In this document: in pieces, positions 6,401 to 6,410 of the stretch
How the letters are laid out: the number at the start of each line of letters is the position of its first letter
How positions within the stretch are numbered: position 1 is the first letter of the stretch
Assembly: GCA_947175805.1 (NCBI GenBank)
Contig: CAMWOF010000137.1
Span: 1-6,410, forward strand
Direction of reading: 5' to 3'
Length of the DNA: 6,410 nucleotides
Source: an uncultured Clostridiaceae bacterium
Lineage (GTDB): Bacteria; Bacillota; Clostridia; Lachnospirales; Lachnospiraceae
Position numbers and translations under genes: made by a program
The notes under the pieces: model-generated
The model's input: only the letters and a program-made list of their open reading frames with translations
Database searches by the model: none
What the model was told of the DNA's origin: nothing

Positions 6401-6406
6401 CCTCCT
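6401..6406 (-). promoter_or_regulatory. Ribosome binding site of recA
   Basis: AGGAGG on the minus strand lies 6 nt before the recA ATG and fixes the start. Only a few more bases remain before the window edge. Confidence 0.9.
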
Positions 6407-6410
6407 ATAC

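Overview
The window looks like a chromosomal housekeeping region of a spore-forming (or formerly spore-forming) Gram-positive anaerobe of the Clostridia. The family Lachnospiraceae is my best guess, inferred from protein style and gene order rather than from any marker gene. Supporting points are a SpoIIM-type sporulation membrane protein, RNase Y, strong AGGAGG-type ribosome binding sites, AT-rich intergenic regions and moderate-GC genes.

All genes are on the minus strand, so transcription runs from high to low coordinates. In that order they are recA (5321-6394, complete), recX (4642-5280), rny for RNase Y (2962-4512), a two-domain HAD phosphatase plus Nudix hydrolase gene (1649-2791), a spoIIM-like gene (849-1496, or from 1520), and a xerD-type tyrosine recombinase (1-659) that runs off the left edge without its catalytic C-terminus.

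The transcription plan can be partly read. recA and recX lie 40 nt apart with no terminator and probably form one unit. rny has a near-consensus sigma-A promoter (4561-4589) and an intrinsic terminator (2908-2942). The HAD-Nudix gene has an extended -10 promoter (2828-2856). spoIIM has a sequence resembling a sporulation sigma-E promoter (1611-1640), a long imperfect hairpin in its leader (1531-1585) and a near-perfect terminator (790-828). xerD has a possible extended -10 promoter and an 18-bp palindrome next to its start.

Functionally, RecA and RecX form a recombination and repair module with its modulator. RNase Y starts mRNA decay. NudF-type Nudix, SpoIIM and XerD repeat a neighbourhood known from Bacillus. 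Most of the region is conserved core genome. The unusual points are the HAD-Nudix fusion, the structured spoIIM leader behind a sigma-E-like promoter, and an atypical spacing in the Nudix box. I see no mobile element, CRISPR array, tRNA, rRNA or phage genes, and no non-coding stretch longer than about 190 bases.
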